Shown here in pieces: positions 1-7,749 of a DNA stretch of 32,618 bases. Each line of letters begins with the position of its first letter. Positions within the stretch are counted from its first letter, which is position 1. Position numbers and translations under genes: made by a program. The stretch covers positions 1 to 32,618 of the forward strand of contig CANHVO010000030.1 in assembly GCA_947463915.1 (NCBI GenBank), written 5' to 3'. The stretch comes from Planctomycetaceae bacterium. Lineage in GTDB: Bacteria; Planctomycetota; Planctomycetia; Pirellulales; Pirellulaceae. The notes beneath the pieces are model-generated. The model was not told the origin of the DNA. It did not search any database and saw only the letters and a program-made list of their open reading frames with translations.

Positions 1-2573
1 AGCGTCACTCGATCGACCACAAACTCGGGGATTCGAGCTCGATAAAAATCGGTCAACACATAGGGATCAACGACGAGATCGCGACGCCGAGTCTTGTCGC
101 CAAGCTCCTTCACGGTCGCCAAAAAGGCTTGATTGTGTTGCCAAAAACGGGCGCGAGAAACGAACTGGTCTTCCGCTAGTCCTTGCTCAATAAGAATCTT
201 ACGAGCGAGAATGGGATCGATGGGGGCAAGAGGGACAGCGAGGCGGGGCGAGACCAGCATCCCATAAAGCGTACCACGTCGCATCACCAGTGCACTTCCT
301 TGTTTCTTGCTGAAGTGCGGTTCGTCGAAACTATACTTGATCAAGTGATGAGCTAGTTGCTCAATCCATTCGACCTCAATCTTGGCGACCACGCGCGCAT
401 AACGCTGCGTCGTTTCGATAAACTCACCCGCCACGATCCACTTTGAGCGACTCTGCTTCAAGCCCGATCCGGGCCAAATGGTAACGTCGAGATTCTGAGC
501 ACCTTTGTACTTGCCGGTGTCCTCAAGCATGGCGACACTTGAGAGCAAACCACTGAGCAACGCGCGATGGAGCGATTCGTAACCGTCAGGCAGCCCTGTT
601 GGTTGTGGTGCTTGCGGTTGTTGCTGCTGAGCTTGGGGCAAGAATCGCTGCTTGTGCTTGGGGATGGATTCTTCGCCGGCCGCAGGCAAATCAGCCAGCA
701 CCAGTTTGCGTTTACCAAGCGATAGATTCAGCTCTTTGCACTGCTCTAGCAATTGTCGATGCACATCTGCCCACTCTCGCAATCGAACGAGCGACAAGAA
801 ATTCTCTCGACACGCCTTTTCAAGTCGCGAGCGACCTAGGTCTTCACGCAATTTTTGATAGAAGTCCCAGATGCGAACGTAACTGAGAAAGTCGCTGTTT
901 GGATCGCGGAATTTGAAATGGGCTTCGTCAGCTGCAGAAGCTTTTTCGGGTGGACGCACGCGTGGGTCTTGTGTCTCGATGGCTGCTGCCACAATCAACG
1001 CATCGTTGAGACAGCCGTTTCGTTCCGCTTCAATGAGAATCCTACCCACGCGAGGGTCGACTGGCCATCGCGCGATCTTGCGACCAATTTCTGTTAAGTG
1101 GCCTTCGACGTCGACGGCGCTGAGTTCACGCAAAACGTTCATCCCCTCGCGGACCGCTTCGGGACGCGGCGGATCGAGCCATGGCAACGACTCGATATCG
1201 TCGATGCCTAGCGATTTGATGTGAACGATCGTGGAGGCCAAATCGCTGCGACGTATCTCAGGCGTTGCAAAGGCTGCACGCGATAGGAAGTCCGCTTCGT
1301 CGTAAAGCCGGATGGCGATGCCAGGACCAAGTCGACCGCAACGACCGGAACGCTGGTTGGCTGACGCTTGCGAGATCGGCTCAATGGGGAGTCGCTGGAC
1401 CTTGCTCTTGGCGGCAAAGCGGGAGATTCTCGCGGTACCCGTATCGATCACGTAGCGAATGCCAGGCACAGTCAGCGAACTTTCCGCGACGTTCGTGGCC
1501 AAGATGATGCGTTGATTGCGGTGAGGCTGAAATACCCGCTGCTGTTCGGCTTCGGTGAGCCTCGCATACAACGGCAAGACCTCGATCGAGTTTTGCTGTC
1601 CGCGGTCGGTCAGATGGCCGCGAAGCTGTTTTGCAGCATCGCGAATATCGCGCTCAGTCGCAAAGAAGGCCAAAATGTCGCCGCGACCTTCGCCGAGCAG
1701 TTCATCAATCGCATCGCAAAATCGCTGCGTCATCGAATCGAAATCGTAATCAACGCCACCTTGGCCTTCGCGAGCGCTCATCGCACCGCGATAACGAACA
1801 TCGACAGGGAAGCTCCGTCCCTCAACCAACACAATCGGCGCTGGCCCAATCGCGTCGGTGAAGTGATTCGCATACTGCTCGGCATCGATCGTAGCGCTGG
1901 TGATGACAACTCGTAGATCCGGTCGCTTCGGCAACAAGCGTTGCAGATAGGCCATGAGCAGATCGATGTTGAGCGATCGCTCGTGGGCTTCGTCGAGGAT
2001 AATGCAATCGTAAGCGTCAAGAAAACGATCGCGTTGGATTTCGGCGAGGAGCACGCCGTCCGTCATAAGTTTGATACGGCTGGTTGGTTGAGTTTGGTCA
2101 TTGAATCGGACTTTGTAGCCGACGACATCACCTCCTTTGGTCTCCATTTCTTCGGCCAAACGGTGCGAGATCGATCGAGCTGCGATTCGTCGAGGTTGCG
2201 TGTGCCCGATCCAACCGAATTTGCCCAAGCCGGCTTCCAGGCAGAATTTTGGCAACTGTGTGCTCTTGCCCGAACCGGTCTCGCCGCACAGCACAATCAC
2301 TTGTCGATGGACGAGGAGATCGATGATCTTTTCGCGATAAGCCGTGATCGGCAGTTCCGCGTCGTATTGGAGCGTATATCGTGCGGCACTGCGTGCAGCG
2401 AATTGCTCGCGAGCTTGAAGTGCGGCCGAATTCCAACGCTTTAGGTCGGCTTCTTTGCGGCTGTTGTTTGGCAATCGATCGATGCGTTGACGTTGACTGC
2501 GCAGCCGAAAAAAATGGCGACGAAGCACTTCGTTTGCGTTCAAGGATTCGATCGGGTTAGATGTCAATTCCAT
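1..2573 (-). CDS. hrpA: ATP-dependent RNA helicase HrpA, DEAH-box (partial, C-terminus beyond the left edge)
   Basis: The minus-strand reading frame is open from ATG 2573 to the window edge (857 codons; HrpA proteins are usually about 1,300 residues). Visible motifs are the Walker A GETGSGKST at residues 97-105, the DEAH box in LDEAHERSL at 194-197, the SAT-type motif TSATID, and the helicase C motif ending QRSGRCGRLGPG. The helicase-associated domain and the start of the HrpA-specific C-terminal region follow. The family unwinds RNA and in E. coli is linked to mRNA processing and rescue of stalled ribosomes in the cytoplasm. The start is set by an in-frame TAG 24 nt upstream and by GAGAGA about 8 nt before the ATG. 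A Gln/Pro-rich stretch lies near positions 600-630. The gene is transcribed divergently from the ECF operon. The identification is firm; only the C-terminus is unseen. Confidence 0.93.
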   Translation of the reverse strand, partial: MELTSNPIESLNANEVLRRHFFRLRSQRQRIDRLPNNSRKEADLKRWNSAALQAREQFAARSAARYTLQYDAELPITAYREKIIDLLVHRQVIVLCGETGSGKSTQLPKFCLEAGLGKFGWIGHTQPRRIAARSISHRLAEEMETKGGDVVGYKVRFNDQTQPTSRIKLMTDGVLLAEIQRDRFLDAYDCIILDEAHERSLNIDLLMAYLQRLLPKRPDLRVVITSATIDAEQYANHFTDAIGPAPIVLVEGRSFPVDVRYRGAMSAREGQGGVDYDFDSMTQRFCDAIDELLGEGRGDILAFFATERDIRDAAKQLRGHLTDRGQQNSIEVLPLYARLTEAEQQRVFQPHRNQRIILATNVAESSLTVPGIRYVIDTGTARISRFAAKSKVQRLPIEPISQASANQRSGRCGRLGPGIAIRLYDEADFLSRAAFATPEIRRSDLASTIVHIKSLGIDDIESLPWLDPPRPEAVREGMNVLRELSAVDVEGHLTEIGRKIARWPVDPRVGRILIEAERNGCLNDALIVAAAIETQDPRVRPPEKASAADEAHFKFRDPNSDFLSYVRIWDFYQKLREDLGRSRLEKACRENFLSLVRLREWADVHRQLLEQCKELNLSLGKRKLVLADLPAAGEESIPKHKQRFLPQAQQQQPQAPQPTGLPDGYESLHRALLSGLLSSVAMLEDTGKYKGAQNLDVTIWPGSGLKQSRSKWIVAGEFIETTQRYARVVAKIEVEWIEQLAHHLIKYSFDEPHFSKKQGSALVMRRGTLYGMLVSPRLAVPLAPIDPILARKILIEQGLAEDQFVSRARFWQHNQAFLATVKELGDKTRRRDLVVDPYVLTDFYRARIPEFVVDRVT

Positions 2574-2648
2574 CGAAAAGGTATCTCTCGATGGCTAAAA
2601 AGGGTAGAAAATAACAAGGTCTGTAAGCAGAAAAGTGTGGCGGTTGAA

Positions 2649-2673
2649 AGACTCGGACGATTGAGTCTCCGAG
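2649..2673. repeat. Overlapping alternative stems in the hrpA/ECF divergent spacer
   Basis: AGACTC (2649-2654) can pair with GAGTCT (2663-2668), while CTCGGA (2652-2657) can pair with TCCGAG (2668-2673). The two stems share bases and exclude each other. The spacer 2574-2858 otherwise holds only the promoter at 2765-2793. This could be an operator, a leader structure of hrpA, or chance. Confidence 0.3.
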
Positions 2674-2764
2674 CGTTTCCAATGATATCCGAACCTTTGT
2701 CAGATCGGCACGGACTTTTTTCGAATGAGACAATTTTGCGAAGTGCATTGCGGATGGCAATTTT

Positions 2765-2793
2765 TTGACAGCCGTGATTTCTCTTGATAAACT
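2765..2793 (+). promoter_or_regulatory. Sigma-70-like promoter of the ECF operon
   Basis: A perfect -35 TTGACA (2765-2770), a 17-nt spacer and a -10 TAAACT (2788-2793, four of six consensus bases) predict a start of transcription near 2800. The upstream TTG candidate start at 2784 for the sigma gene would lie inside the promoter, so this also supports ATG 2859 as the start codon, with a leader of about 59 nt. Confidence 0.6.
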
Positions 2794-2858
2794 CAACAGG
2801 CGATTCACATTCGACGATTTTTGAGGCGGAAATTTCCTGCCAAATTCATGGTGAACCA

Positions 2859-3458
2859 ATGACATTATCTGCAAAAACCATTGAACCTGAAATCACAGCG
2901 TGCCTTTTGAGAGTTCGATCTGGAAGCACTGATGCATTTGTGATTTTGTTCAACTTCTACATCCAAAGATTACGAGGCTATGTTGTCGGTAGACTAAGCG
3001 ATCGAGATCGGGGCGAGGGAATCGAGGACGATTTGAGCGTGGAGACAATGTACTGTCTTTGGTTTGATCTTAGTGGTGGACGTTTCTCGAAAGTCAATAA
3101 TCGAGACGAGCTATGGTATGCGATCATGCGAATTGCAAAGTCACGGATGATTGACCGACACCGTTACTTAAGTCGAATTCGGCGTGCCGCAATCAAGACG
3201 ATCTCCTTGTCGTCCTTGGTTATTGGCTCGAAAACGCAAAGTGAAATAGATCAATTTATTATATATGACGCCTGGAAGTTGTTCACGGAGTCGCTCGAGG
3301 ACCAGCAGTTAAAAGAGCTCGTTCGGATGAAAATGGATGGCCTGTCCTCAGATGTCGTTGCGGAACAGCTGGGACTAGTGCCGCGAACGGTGCAACGAAA
3401 GCTAAAAATCATACGCGAGCTATGGGAGGATTTTGTTTTCACAAGAAATTGTCTCTAG
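2859..3458 (+). CDS. ECF-type RNA polymerase sigma factor
   Basis: A protein of 199 residues with the layout of an ECF sigma factor. Region 2 covers roughly residues 15-110, with the conserved block DELWYAIMRIAKSRMIDRHR. After a linker, a C-terminal region 4 helix-turn-helix ends in VAEQLGLVPRTVQRKLKIIR, the RTVQRKL type of recognition helix common in planctomycete ECF factors. The start ATG 2859 is preceded by GGTGA and lies downstream of the promoter; an upstream TTG at 2784 in the same frame is rejected for that reason. It directs RNA polymerase to target promoters that cannot be read from this window. No anti-sigma gene with a membrane anchor or zinc motif lies next to it. Instead three genes for exported proteins follow on the same strand. 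Base composition is visibly more AT-rich than in the aceE region. Confidence 0.85.
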   Translation: MTLSAKTIEPEITACLLRVRSGSTDAFVILFNFYIQRLRGYVVGRLSDRDRGEGIEDDLSVETMYCLWFDLSGGRFSKVNNRDELWYAIMRIAKSRMIDRHRYLSRIRRAAIKTISLSSLVIGSKTQSEIDQFIIYDAWKLFTESLEDQQLKELVRMKMDGLSSDVVAEQLGLVPRTVQRKLKIIRELWEDFVFTRNCL

Positions 3459-3537
3459 ATTTCGATCGTTATCTGTCGCGTCGTGCTTTTTTTGTCGGAT
3501 GAATGTATATTGGGCAGATCAAATTACTTTGGTTCAG

Positions 3538-4620
3538 ATGCGAGTGTTTTTCGTGCAATCGGTCAGAATTACTATCATTCTCGGGATGTTTTTGCTTTCA
3601 GTCGCGAATTCGCGAAACATTGCAACCGGCCAAGACGCAGTCGGTCTAAATAAACTCAATCTTTCCGAAATCGGTCAGAAACTTGAACTTGCTATTCCTG
3701 TGATTCAGTCAAAAAAAGACGCAAAGTTTTCTTTTGAGATCACGAATGAGACAGGCTCAGTTTTATCGCCCCTTAGTTTGAGTAAAAGCTGTTCCTGTTT
3801 CGAGCTTATTTTCCCGCAAGGTGAATGGAAGCATGGAGAATTAAGGAAGGTACTTGTTGAGATTGCGTACGACTCGCCAAAAATACTTGGTGCGACCGCC
3901 GTGATTTCTGACGAGATGAAACAGAAAATCCTGTCGATCGATCTGCATGGTGAAATAAGACCCTTGTTTCGTTGTGTTCCGCCTGTGTTGAAATTGGACG
4001 GTCAGATGGAGAAACAGGAGGTCGAATTTGAGATTATTCGTAATTTCGACTACTTCTCCGCTAAAGATTTGGTGATCAAGCAATCGCTGCCTTCAATTGG
4101 GAAAATGACAGTTGATTCAATCACAGATGCAAGCATCAGGGTGAAGTTTTTAATCAATCGCGATGACCTTTTTATTGACAATGCGATGATTGATGTTCCT
4201 TCCATTTATCTGTCTCTAAGCTGGAAGACTGTTTCGGGGCCTGAGCCGTTGAGTCAAAAGTTGATTGACATTGGTTATCCAGATGGTCTGACGCTACCGG
4301 TTGAATTACTCGGTGTTCCGAAAATAACACCAAAGCTAGTGCGTCTCAAGAAATTGGATCTTGAGGGGACTCGAGATTGCACGTTTTTGGTTCGAAGCGA
4401 GTCGCAAAAGAAAAATTGGAAAGGCGTTTTCTTTAAGGATGCACAATCGGAGGTGGTGCAAGCAAAACTCGAATGGCACAGGATCAATGAAGATTGGTCG
4501 CGCTTGACGGTATCGGCAAAACTGTCGCAATATGTTCAAGATAATATCGAACAATACCGAGTTGAAATTTTTGGCGACGAAAACTTTAAAATTCACTCGG
4601 CAAGTGTGTTTTCTGACTAA
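3538..4620 (+). CDS. Secreted DUF1573-like protein, divergent
   Basis: About 360 residues. The start is placed at ATG 3538 because it gives a clean signal peptide (VRITIILGMFLLSVANS); other in-frame starts at 3499 and 3433 exist, and the last overlaps the sigma gene. The segment around residues 70-110, with two beta strands, SKSCSCFEL, and then GELRKVLVEIAYDS, follows the pattern of DUF1573 domains, where a CGC motif after a short beta strand is typical. Here the motif is CSC. The remainder looks like a series of Ig-like beta domains with no catalytic motif. DUF1573 proteins are exported and very numerous in planctomycetes; their function is not established. Second gene of the ECF operon, 79 nt after the sigma stop. 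There is no strong ribosome site. The family assignment is by eye and could be only a general Ig-like fold. Confidence 0.65.
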   Translation: MRVFFVQSVRITIILGMFLLSVANSRNIATGQDAVGLNKLNLSEIGQKLELAIPVIQSKKDAKFSFEITNETGSVLSPLSLSKSCSCFELIFPQGEWKHGELRKVLVEIAYDSPKILGATAVISDEMKQKILSIDLHGEIRPLFRCVPPVLKLDGQMEKQEVEFEIIRNFDYFSAKDLVIKQSLPSIGKMTVDSITDASIRVKFLINRDDLFIDNAMIDVPSIYLSLSWKTVSGPEPLSQKLIDIGYPDGLTLPVELLGVPKITPKLVRLKKLDLEGTRDCTFLVRSESQKKNWKGVFFKDAQSEVVQAKLEWHRINEDWSRLTVSAKLSQYVQDNIEQYRVEIFGDENFKIHSASVFSD

Positions 4621-4651
4621 CGAAGTCTGTTTCTCATGGAGTCTAATCATA

Positions 4652-5161
4652 ATGGCGAAAATCCAATTGGTTCTTTCATTAGTTTATTGTTTAGGGGTTT
4701 GCCCAAGTATTCTATGTGCTCAGCAGGGGCAGCCATGTATTGACTTGTCGGTTCAGAACGCCCAAGTCAACTGCCGAGGTAAATTAGGACTTCCTGGGAA
4801 TACGAACGTCGTTCTGTGTGGGGGATACTGCAATATCGCTGCGGCAGGGCAACAACCTACTTGCATCAATGCTCGCGATATGATTCAACGACAACCGACG
4901 AATTCGAATCCACCGATCGACTTGGATGCAATGTTGACCCCCATCCCCAATCCAAACCCAGACGTGACCAAGAGAAAACCTAGACCTGCGATCTCCTCCG
5001 GTCTTGTGACTTGCGGTAAGAATGCAACTTGTATGTGTACCATTGTTGGGGCGAACAATAACTGTTCCGTCGATTTGAATGGGCCGCAAGAGGAGTTTTC
5101 AATAAGTTGGTATGCTGGAACAGGAAAGGTCCTTTGTGCCTTTCCAAACGAAAATCCGTGA
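4652..5161 (+). CDS. Small secreted cysteine-rich protein, unknown function
   Basis: The frame runs further upstream, but ATG 4652 is preceded by GGAG at 10 nt and gives a signal peptide (residues 1-23, ending ILCA). The mature part of about 145 residues has ten cysteines, an even number: PC, NC, LCGGYC, TC, TC, TCMC, NNC and LC. A central proline-rich stretch of about 40 residues (PIPNPNPDV, KRKPRP) divides the cysteines into an N-terminal group of five and a C-terminal group of five. An exported protein with this composition would be expected to hold disulfide bonds. I do not recognise a family. It is the third gene of the ECF operon, 31 nt after its neighbour, so co-transcription is likely. 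It could be a cell-wall or surface component, but this is inference from composition only. Confidence 0.7.
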   Translation: MAKIQLVLSLVYCLGVCPSILCAQQGQPCIDLSVQNAQVNCRGKLGLPGNTNVVLCGGYCNIAAAGQQPTCINARDMIQRQPTNSNPPIDLDAMLTPIPNPNPDVTKRKPRPAISSGLVTCGKNATCMCTIVGANNNCSVDLNGPQEEFSISWYAGTGKVLCAFPNENP

Positions 5162-5210
5162 TCACGGTGGTTTACATCCGATGAGAGCCTTGTAACTGGG
5201 AGAAATTCGC

Positions 5211-6170
5211 TTGTTTCGCACATTAATTTTCTGCGCATTCGTCTGCATTTGTAGCAATTGTAACGCTCAAGATCCGTCGCCAGTTGAAAAGGCAAAGATT
5301 CAAGATGCTTGGCTTGAGGCTCTAGTTCAATTCGACGGAAATCGGGAGCATCTTGCCGAAAAGTACGCGGTAATCATCGAAACAGATTTTGCGGGTGAGC
5401 GAAAATCGTTTAATGGAAACGTCCTTCTATTTAATCGTCGATTCTTGCTCCGACGCAGTGAAGGGAATGAGCTGTTTGCCGCAGCACGTTTCGACAGCCA
5501 TGCAACGGAATTGTCGAGTGGATGGTTGGAGATTCAGGGGAAGAGTGAGGGGCACGACTATTTTTACAGGGCGAGTAATAAAAGCTTGCCACCGGTGAAT
5601 GGTATCGACGAAGATACTCGACCACTTGGCCTAAAACTTGGCGACCAAAAGAAGTTTGATCCAACGTATTTACCCATTTCAACTGTCCCCCTCATCATCG
5701 TCGGTCAAGTAGACGCCAAGTACTTTGATTCTTTGGTTCAGCAAGAGGGGCTTGTGGCGTCATCGAAAAAGAATGATTTGACTATTTTTCGCTATCGGCA
5801 GTTTCGCGAGTATCAAGAAGTTAAATTTTCTGAATCCCAGGGCGGAATGCCAGTCGAAACGATTACCAAAGTCTTTCCTGAGAAGTCGACTGTGAGTTGG
5901 GATCAAGCGGCGCTTTACTCTGTAGTTCAGACAAAATGGGCGAAGATCAATGATCGATGGTATCCAAAGGAAATGGGTTTGAAGTTTTATGCCGCTGCGG
6001 CAAGTAACGATCCTGATCAGAGCGAATGGACCGAAGTTTGGCGTTTTACCTGGTTGGATTTGGATCAAGTATCTAACTTGCTTACCCCGCAACAGATCCT
6101 TAAGACACTTGCTAAATCCCCTCCCAACCCCGAAATTTTTTCCGGTCTGAAAAAGTATTCACTCAAATAG
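5211..6170 (+). CDS. Secreted protein of unknown function, last gene of the ECF operon
   Basis: 319 residues starting at TTG 5211. The TTG start is supported by a good ribosome site (GGGAGA, about 8 nt upstream) and by an immediate signal peptide (LIFCAFVCICSNCNAQ). The mature protein is rich in alternating beta-strand patterns with many aromatic residues (KYAVIIETDF, NVLLFNRRFLLRR, DYFYRASN, DRWYPKEMGLKF). This resembles the half-barrel that LolA-type carriers and related planctomycete proteins have, but I cannot confirm the fold and name no function. No catalytic motif is visible. It follows the cysteine-rich gene by 49 nt and converges on the ABC-2 permease gene with only 23 nt between the stops. 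AT-rich like the rest of the operon. Confidence 0.75.
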   Translation: MFRTLIFCAFVCICSNCNAQDPSPVEKAKIQDAWLEALVQFDGNREHLAEKYAVIIETDFAGERKSFNGNVLLFNRRFLLRRSEGNELFAAARFDSHATELSSGWLEIQGKSEGHDYFYRASNKSLPPVNGIDEDTRPLGLKLGDQKKFDPTYLPISTVPLIIVGQVDAKYFDSLVQQEGLVASSKKNDLTIFRYRQFREYQEVKFSESQGGMPVETITKVFPEKSTVSWDQAALYSVVQTKWAKINDRWYPKEMGLKFYAAAASNDPDQSEWTEVWRFTWLDLDQVSNLLTPQQILKTLAKSPPNPEIFSGLKKYSLK

Positions 6171-6193
6171 AATTGAGTGTCTATCCGCCGCAC

Positions 6194-7429
6194 TCATGTA
6201 CGTTCCCAACGGATAGCGAAGACGCGAGCGGCGACGATGAACACAAAGCCACTGGCCGTCAAAACGGCGAGCTCCATGCCGACTTCTTTTAGTGGCAGCT
6301 CACGCCAGAAGATCTTGTTGTAGCCATCTAGCGCCCAGGCGTTAAATGTCCAGAGCCCCGCCTTTTGAATCGTTTCGCTCATCAAATAGCGAGGAACCAT
6401 ACTTCCTCCGAGGGCACTCATCGTGAGAATCACAATCGTCGAGACCCAGCCCAATTGCATTCGCGATTTACAAAGTGCAGCCAGCATCAAAGCAAAGCTT
6501 GAAGCGGCCCCGGCAGTGACCAGCGTCATGGCCACAAAGCCTTCGACGTGATGTTGAAGATCGATTCCAAAGACGATCGCGCCGAAGGTGAACATCAATG
6601 TCATTTGAATCGAGCCGATGATCGTAAGGAACGCCCACTTGCCTAGCAGCAACTGGTCCATCGTGAGTCGGCTGCAGAGCAATCGATCGAGGGTAGAGTT
6701 TTCGCGTTCTTCGAGCAGTGAGCCGCTGGCTGTGGTTGCACTGAAGAGCAAGAACATGACGGCGATACCAGCTGCGTACATGGCGATGACTGGGTTGGTT
6801 TTCTTGCCACCGATGATATCGACGGTTGCAATCGAAGGAGGCTGTGGAAAACAGGACGAAGGCTTAACGCTCGCGAGTGACGGGCTATTGTTGAAACTGG
6901 CTTGGGCTACCGGGTTGACTTGGGCTGGGTTGAAAGGAGTCGGATGGGATTTTGCGAGCTCGGCATTGGCGGTCATGACTGCCTTTTGGACTACAGCCGT
7001 TAAGACTTGCGAGGCCACTTGATCGAATGAATCGGTTAGGATTTGTATTTCAGGTTGACCTCCCGATTTAGGGTCGCCTTTTGAGAAGACAACGGCAGCC
7101 GAAACCATACCGCGTCGAACGAGATCTTCGGCGGATTCCCGACTTACGGAAATGGAGTTAGTTGCTTGCACGGTCGATTTGGCCGACCGTTCGGTGAGTC
7201 GCAGTGACTTTTGTTCTTGAAGAAGAGCAACCGAGCGATCCGAAAGTTCGGTTGGGAATTCGTTGCTGATGGCAACTTTGATTTTGGGGGTGGACGACGA
7301 TGAATCGCGAGAACCAAAGATCAACGCGAAGATGCTAAAAAACACCATCGGAACGATAAAGGTTAACAGCAATTCGGACCGGTTATTCCGAAGTCGACGC
7401 CAACTGGTCTGAATGACCGTCCAAATCAT
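6194..7429 (-). CDS. ABC-2 family transporter permease
   Basis: 411 residues with the layout of the YhhJ/YbhR-like ABC-2 permeases. One N-terminal membrane segment (LLLTFIVPMVFFSIFALIF, after the amphipathic TSWRRLRNNR) is followed by a soluble domain outside the membrane of about 170 residues and then five membrane segments from about residue 215. The hallmark LEERENSTLDRLLCSRLT lies after the second segment. The start ATG 7429 is chosen over TTG 7438 because AAGGA lies 9 nt before it. Such proteins form the membrane part of an exporter and need an ATPase partner. None is adjacent here: the upstream neighbour is uvrA, 320 nt away, and the downstream gene is convergent. The substrate cannot be told. 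The middle of the soluble domain carries a low-complexity Asn/Pro/Ser stretch. Confidence 0.88.
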   Translation of the reverse strand: MIWTVIQTSWRRLRNNRSELLLTFIVPMVFFSIFALIFGSRDSSSSTPKIKVAISNEFPTELSDRSVALLQEQKSLRLTERSAKSTVQATNSISVSRESAEDLVRRGMVSAAVVFSKGDPKSGGQPEIQILTDSFDQVASQVLTAVVQKAVMTANAELAKSHPTPFNPAQVNPVAQASFNNSPSLASVKPSSCFPQPPSIATVDIIGGKKTNPVIAMYAAGIAVMFLLFSATTASGSLLEERENSTLDRLLCSRLTMDQLLLGKWAFLTIIGSIQMTLMFTFGAIVFGIDLQHHVEGFVAMTLVTAGAASSFALMLAALCKSRMQLGWVSTIVILTMSALGGSMVPRYLMSETIQKAGLWTFNAWALDGYNKIFWRELPLKEVGMELAVLTASGFVFIVAARVFAIRWERT

Positions 7430-7749
7430 AGCAAGCAATCCTTTTCAAGGTCTATATGTCGCTAGAGTGTACCATGGGCCCCTTCTTTTTGCCAACGTCT
7501 GATATGCACATCTCCATGTGTTTTGCCTTCACATTAGCCGTCGGGCGCAAGACAAATAGCACCTACTTTCGATTATGCTTAAGCAGCGGTAGGGCTCGAG
7601 CACTCCGGTTTCGCGGCATTTCCGGGGCACTCACCGGACGGCTTGCGTCGTTCCGCTAACAAAGTGAGTGCTATTTAGCGAGCCCACCCGTCGCAGCCCC
7701 TCGCAAGCTTGGGCTTCACGCTTTGTTCGTTCGGGACAATGGTCCCAAA
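7430..7749. other. Non-coding spacer between uvrA and the ABC-2 permease
   Basis: A gap of 320 nt between two minus-strand genes. Apart from the inverted repeat listed separately (7554-7676) and a fragment TTAGCCGTCGGGCGC (7534-7548) that resembles one arm of the palindrome at 30750, I see no gene. Short reading frames here have no start signals or protein-like composition. Confidence 0.5.
7554..7676. repeat. Inverted repeat enclosing about 90 nt, possible small mobile element
   Basis: The left arm AAATAGCACCTACTTT (7554-7569) and right arm AAAGTGAGTGCTATTT (7661-7676) are inverted copies with 14 of 16 bases matching. The interior includes smaller GC-rich stems (TCCGG with CCGGA at 7620-7637). 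No target-site duplication could be confirmed. It lies between genes and might be a MITE-like element or a structured RNA; no coding capacity. Confidence 0.4.

Noticed and set aside
599-2444. Several plus-strand frames of 60-180 codons
   Set aside because: All lie opposite the hrpA helicase motifs, which are in the minus strand, and have Arg/Ser-rich composition typical of antisense reading.
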